Source: Scandinavium vulneris_A
GTDB lineage: Bacteria > Pseudomonadota > Gammaproteobacteria > Enterobacterales > Enterobacteriaceae
DNA: 64,000 bases
Direction of reading: 5' to 3'
Assembly (NCBI GenBank): GCA_046518185.1
Contig: JBKGRZ010000002.1
Coordinates: 1 to 64,000 of the forward strand
This document shows positions 60,724 to 64,000 of the stretch, piece by piece. Made by a program: the position numbers and the translations under genes. The notes below the pieces were generated by a model. The model searched no databases and had not been told where the DNA came from. It saw nothing but the letters and a program-made list of their open reading frames with translations. Each line of letters opens with the position of its first letter. The first letter of the stretch is position 1.

Positions 60724-61431
60724 TCAGTGGATAAGGCTGAATCTCTTTGCGCCGTAATCATCAAGCCAGGTGAGGCGATATTGCCTACCGGCCTGGATTT
60801 TGTCGGATACTGGCGCGCAGCCGAAAGGTGCAATAAATGCAGTCTCGGACAGCAAATTATCTTTTCGGCTCTGCTTGAGTGCGCCGCCCTGCCAGCTCAC
60901 TACCTGGGCGAGAGTCATGTAATAAGGCGAATCATTTTTCAGGCAGGTGTGACCACCCGACGTTGATACCGAGATTTTCTCCGCCACACTGCTGTCGAGA
61001 TCGCCCAACGATTCCGGACGGTAAAAAAGCTTAATACGGTTGCGGATAGCCACCTGCAGGTAGCTTTCACCACTGCCTTCTGGAACCGGCGGAACGTCCA
61101 GCACGTTAAGCCAGTACACGCTTTCGCGGTCTTTTGGCAGCGCCTGGGTATTCATGGCCGCTATCTTCAGCGCCTGTCCGGCATGGCCGCTCATTTTGAC
61201 CACCGGAGGCAACAGAGAGAATGGTACTTTCACCTTCTCCGGGGCCACGGAGGCATCCCCAGCGTCAATCCAGGACTGCACCAGATGGGTTTTATCGCTG
61301 TCGTTGACCAGCTGCACCGAAACAAATTTGGCGCTGGCCGGATAAATGACGCGGGTTTCGTTAATCACAACGCTTGCGCTGGCATTCACTGAAATGAAGG
61401 CAGCCGCGAGGAAAAGCATCAGAGTTTTCAT
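60724..61431 (-). CDS. Periplasmic fimbrial chaperone
   Basis: A 235-residue PapD-like chaperone. The signal peptide ends SASA, domain 1 has INETRVIYPASAKFVSVQLV (donor-strand G1 region at RIKLFYRP) and domain 2 follows, with a Cys pair (TCLK...FGCAP). It folds the subunits and hands them to the usher. Located between the major subunit and usher, 33 bases from the latter. Confidence 0.93.
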   Translation of the reverse strand: MKTLMLFLAAAFISVNASASVVINETRVIYPASAKFVSVQLVNDSDKTHLVQSWIDAGDASVAPEKVKVPFSLLPPVVKMSGHAGQALKIAAMNTQALPKDRESVYWLNVLDVPPVPEGSGESYLQVAIRNRIKLFYRPESLGDLDSSVAEKISVSTSGGHTCLKNDSPYYMTLAQVVSWQGGALKQSRKDNLLSETAFIAPFGCAPVSDKIQAGRQYRLTWLDDYGAKRFSLIH

Positions 61432-61446
61432 AATGTCGTAGAGAGG

Positions 61447-61466
61447 AGCCGGGGCGGACCCCGGCT
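61447..61466 (-). promoter_or_regulatory. Hairpin between major subunit and chaperone genes
   Basis: AGCCGGGG-TCCG-CCCCGGCT on the minus strand, eight bases after the major subunit stop. It has no T run. Such hairpins protect pilin mRNA 3' ends and reduce downstream expression, giving the subunit excess needed. Confidence 0.65.
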
Positions 61467-61473
61467 TTAGGGT

Positions 61474-62034
61474 TTAGTCGTAGCTGATGGAGTAAGTTGC
61501 GTCGGTGACCACTTTACCGGTCGTTACGGACGCACCGCCGTAGTTGTAGTAGTTGGCATACATGGTGAGGGTGACGCCATCTTCGCTGGCGGCATCGTCA
61601 GAGCTCAGGCCAGTATCAAATGCGGTATCAAACGGAACCGCGGTGTTGCCATCTTTGGTCAGCGCAATACCTACGCCTTCAGCGCCATTGTCACTGTAGT
61701 TTTTCAGGTATTTCGCATCATCCGACAGGTTGCTGCTGCTGAAAGTGATTTTCAGGGTTTTGGTTTCTTCCGAGGCAGCAGTGCAGTTTTTCAGATTCAT
61801 GGTGAAGTCTTTGGCCTTAGTTTTCACTACGCCTGCGCTGGTGCCCATATCCGCGATGGCGATCGGGGAAAGGTTTACCGTGAAGTCAGAACCGTTGTTG
61901 GTCACCACGTTACAGGTGGTATCAGACACGGAACCGTTGAAGGTAATAGTGCCCCCGGCTACGCCGGTTGATTCTGTTGCAAGTGCTGAACCAGAAACCA
62001 TCAGTGCCGCTACGATGAATGCTTTGTTAAACAT
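61474..62034 (-). CDS. Major fimbrial subunit (type 1-like pilin)
   Basis: A 186-residue pilin. A signal peptide (ending ALA) precedes a donor strand, then the Ig-like pilin fold with the usual disulfide Cys (SDTTCNVVTNNG and LKNCTAAS) and the penultimate Tyr motif (TYSISYD). First gene of the fimbrial operon, followed by a hairpin and chaperone-usher-adhesin. It is similar in plan to FimA/MrkA; the exact fimbrial type cannot be named. Confidence 0.9.
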   Translation of the reverse strand: MFNKAFIVAALMVSGSALATESTGVAGGTITFNGSVSDTTCNVVTNNGSDFTVNLSPIAIADMGTSAGVVKTKAKDFTMNLKNCTAASEETKTLKITFSSSNLSDDAKYLKNYSDNGAEGVGIALTKDGNTAVPFDTAFDTGLSSDDAASEDGVTLTMYANYYNYGGASVTTGKVVTDATYSISYD

Positions 62035-62446
62035 TTGGTATATCCCGTTTTCATAATCAAGTTTGCTTTTAGAAGTTCACCTTCGCTGAGTGGCCAACGC
62101 GGTTGCAGGGCAACATTTTGCGCCACGGCAGAAAGTTGGAATATAAGACCACCGCCCCGTATTTTGGTAAACATAAATATCGATTAAATGATTTTTTTAA
62201 GCTTAAAACACTAGTTTTAATGTTTTATATAAATTTAAATTCTGTCAGAAAGGAGATGGCGTAGTGGTTAAGAAATGATTTACTGCTTCAGCGAAGGGGA
62301 AACTCTGCAAATGACGATTTTGACAGGGGACAAAGAAACGGAACAAACAAATATATTAACCAAGTAATTGCAAATATATAACACGGTAAACACGCCCGCT
62401 ACATATATACGGATTTATTACCATTCAAATCAGCGAAATAAAGGTT
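62035..62446. other. Upstream region of the fimbrial operon
   Basis: About 410 AT-rich bases with no gene. It must contain the fimbrial promoter. I looked for long inverted repeats of an invertible switch as in fimA and found none convincing. Confidence 0.5.
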
Positions 62447-62470
62447 GAGTGGGGTCGCCCTACCCCACTC
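62447..62470 (-). terminator. tdcE terminator
   Basis: On the minus strand GAGTGGGGT-AGGGCG-ACCCCACTC is followed by AACCTTTATTTC. A good nine-pair stem with an imperfect T tract, 17 bases after the tdcE stop. Confidence 0.7.
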
Positions 62471-62487
62471 TGTTATTAATGAAAGAC

Positions 62488-64000
62488 TCAAACGGACTGA
62501 GTAAACGTCCGCGAAATGACATCCTGCTGCTGCTCGCGGGTCAGGGCGTTAAAGCGCACCGCATAGCCAGACACGCGGATAGTCAGATTCGGATAGTTGG
62601 CCGGGTTCTCGATAGCATCCAGCAGCATCTCGCGGTTCATTACGTTGACGTTCAAATGCTGGCCGCCCTCAATGCTTCGCTCATGGTGGAAATAGCCGTC
62701 GAGTAGCCCGACGAGGTTGGTTTTGCGGGTTCCATCCTCCTTGCCCAACGCCGCAGGCACGATGGAAAAGGTGTACGAAATCCCGTCCTTGGCGTAGGTA
62801 AACGGCAGCTTAGCGACAGAGGTCAGCGAAGCCACCGCACCTTTACGGTCACGCCCGTGCATCGGGTTTGCCCCCGGCGCAAATGGCGTTCCGGCCCGGC
62901 GTCCATCCGGTGTGTTACCGGTCTTCTGCCCGTACACCACGTTGGACGTGATGGTCAAGATCGACTGGGTCGGCACCGCATGGCGATAGGTTGGCAGCGC
63001 GCTGATTTTCTTCATAAAGCGCTCCACCAGATCACAAGCAATCTGGTCCACGCGGTCGTCGTTATTGCCGTACTGCGGGTAATCGCCTTCAATCACGAAG
63101 TCCACCGCCAGCCCGGTGTGATCGCGAACCGGACTCACCTTCGCGTACTTAATGGCCGACAGCGAATCCGCCGCCACCGACAGCCCGGCGATACCGCAGG
63201 CCATCGTGCGATAGACATCGCGGTCGTGCAGCGCCATCAGCGAGGCCTCATAGCTATATTTATCATGCATATAGTGAATGAGATTCAGGGCGCTGATGTA
63301 CTGCGTCGCCAGCCAGTCCATGAAGTGGTCAAGGCTGCTCATCACCGTGTCGTAGTCCAGCACCTCGTCCATCAGCGGAGCGGTTTTCGGCCCGACCTGA
63401 ATTTTGAGCTTCTCATCCACACCGCCGTTGATCGCATACAGCAGCGTTTTCGCCAGGTTGGCGCGCGCCCCGAAGAACTGCATCTGCTTGCCGATCACCA
63501 TCGGGCTGACGCAGCAGGCGATGGCGTAATCATCACTGTTAAAATCGGTGCGCATCAGGTCGTCGTTCTCATACTGCAACGAGGAGGTGGCGATCGACAT
63601 CTGCGCGGCATATTTCTTAAACGCAATCGGCAGCGCTTCCGACCACAGAATAGTCAGGTTCGGCTCCGGCGCCGGGCCCATGGTGTGCAGGGTGTGGAGG
63701 TAACGGAAAGCGTTTTTGGTAACCAGCGTGCGCCCGTCCAGCCCCATGCCACCGATGACTTCGGTGGCCCAAATAGGGTCCCCGGAAAACAGGGTGTCGA
63801 ACTCCGGCGTGCGCAGGAAACGCACCATGCGGATTTTCATGATGAAGTGATCGACCAGCTCCTGCGCCTGAGTCTCGTTCAGACGACCGGCCTGCATGTC
63901 GCGCTCGATGTAGATATCGAGGAACGCGGTGGTGCGCCCGAGCGACATCGCCCCGCCGTTCTGCGATTTCACCGCCGCCAGATAGGCAAAGTACAGCCAC
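62488..64000 (-). CDS. tdcE: 2-ketobutyrate formate-lyase/pyruvate formate-lyase TdcE (partial)
   Basis: C-terminal 500 or so residues of a glycyl-radical enzyme; the 5' part lies beyond the window. It contains the active-site Cys pair in AIACCVSPM and the glycyl radical loop RVSGYAVRF near the end. Choices such as ALPTYRHAVPTQSILTIT and RRAGTPFAPGANPMHGRDRK follow TdcE rather than PflB. It converts 2-ketobutyrate or pyruvate plus CoA to propionyl- or acetyl-CoA and formate in anaerobic threonine breakdown. A terminator follows directly, so no tdcF or tdcG is downstream here. Confidence 0.93.
   Translation of the reverse strand, partial: WLYFAYLAAVKSQNGGAMSLGRTTAFLDIYIERDMQAGRLNETQAQELVDHFIMKIRMVRFLRTPEFDTLFSGDPIWATEVIGGMGLDGRTLVTKNAFRYLHTLHTMGPAPEPNLTILWSEALPIAFKKYAAQMSIATSSLQYENDDLMRTDFNSDDYAIACCVSPMVIGKQMQFFGARANLAKTLLYAINGGVDEKLKIQVGPKTAPLMDEVLDYDTVMSSLDHFMDWLATQYISALNLIHYMHDKYSYEASLMALHDRDVYRTMACGIAGLSVAADSLSAIKYAKVSPVRDHTGLAVDFVIEGDYPQYGNNDDRVDQIACDLVERFMKKISALPTYRHAVPTQSILTITSNVVYGQKTGNTPDGRRAGTPFAPGANPMHGRDRKGAVASLTSVAKLPFTYAKDGISYTFSIVPAALGKEDGTRKTNLVGLLDGYFHHERSIEGGQHLNVNVMNREMLLDAIENPANYPNLTIRVSGYAVRFNALTREQQQDVISRTFTQSV

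Noticed and set aside
62253..62300. tRNA-like GGAGATGGCGTAGTGGTTAAG string upstream of the pilin gene
   Set aside because: It does not continue into an anticodon arm and T arm with pairing; it is not a tRNA.
62035..62446. Invertible fimbrial promoter (fimS-like) or fimB/fimE recombinase
   Set aside because: No matching inverted repeats seen by eye and no recombinase gene nearby.

Overview
The window is enterobacterial chromosome (Enterobacterales, family Enterobacteriaceae). The gene order rrs-clpB-pgeF-rluD-bamD-raiA-pheLA-tyrA-aroF-yfiL-yfiRNB-rplS/trmD/rimM/rpsP-ffh-ypjD-corB-grpE-nadK-recN-bamE-ratBA-smpB-(bapABCD)-ssrA follows the E. coli/Salmonella 57-59 minute region, and many products look close to their E. 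coli counterparts when compared from memory. The bap operon between smpB and ssrA, as in Salmonella, and a few extra genes (an SMP-30 protein, a PepSY/DUF2946 pair) point to an Enterobacter/Lelliottia/Leclercia/Citrobacter-like genome. The genus cannot be settled from this sequence alone.

Layout. (1) 1-488: 5' end of a 16S gene on the minus strand with its antitermination leader and tandem P1/P2 promoters. (2) 489-26,930: core genome. It holds the disaggregase ClpB and the co-chaperone GrpE (both with sigma-32-type promoters), ribosome and tRNA maturation (rluD, raiA, rplS-trmD-rimM-rpsP, ffh), two BAM lipoproteins (bamD, bamE), aromatic amino-acid synthesis (pheL attenuator-pheA; aroF-tyrA with TyrR boxes), the YfiR/DgcN/YfiB c-di-GMP switch, NAD kinase, and SOS-regulated recN. 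(3) 26,931-44,030: a biofilm module. It comprises a 3,840-residue BapA-like adhesin made of about 28 Ig-like repeats, and its dedicated type I secretion system (TolC-like BapB, ABC exporter BapC, HlyD-like BapD). (4) 44,101-44,540: tmRNA gene ssrA with its terminator, a classic integration hotspot.

(5) 44,541-52,340: an AT-rich, patchwork accessory island. It carries a protein resembling eukaryotic ADF/cofilin, two unknown small proteins, a GC-rich fragment, a deleted IS256-family transposase, and a P4-satellite-like leader with a Ner-type regulator. It also carries type VI secretion debris: a truncated amidase-like toxin coupled to an apparently intact DUF3828 partner, and an hcp gene broken by one frameshift but followed by an intact Ntox44-type toxin and a candidate immunity gene. 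A YkuD L,D-transpeptidase closes this part.

(6) 52,370-62,034: a chaperone-usher fimbrial locus entirely on the minus strand (major subunit, chaperone, usher, adhesin). Downstream lies an unusually large regulatory set: an HD-GYP c-di-GMP phosphodiesterase, a ToxR/CadC-type regulator with a FidL-like partner, an FNR-like protein that keeps its iron-sulfur cysteines, a FimW/LuxR-like regulator and an unrecognised winged-helix-like protein. (7) 62,488-64,000: the 3' part of tdcE (2-ketobutyrate formate-lyase/PFL), cut by the window edge.

Two surface-attachment systems (BapA and the fimbria) and two c-di-GMP enzymes (the cyclase DgcN and the HD-GYP protein) lie within about 50 kb, so control of sessile life is a recurring theme. 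The most unusual single gene is the cofilin-like one just downstream of ssrA.
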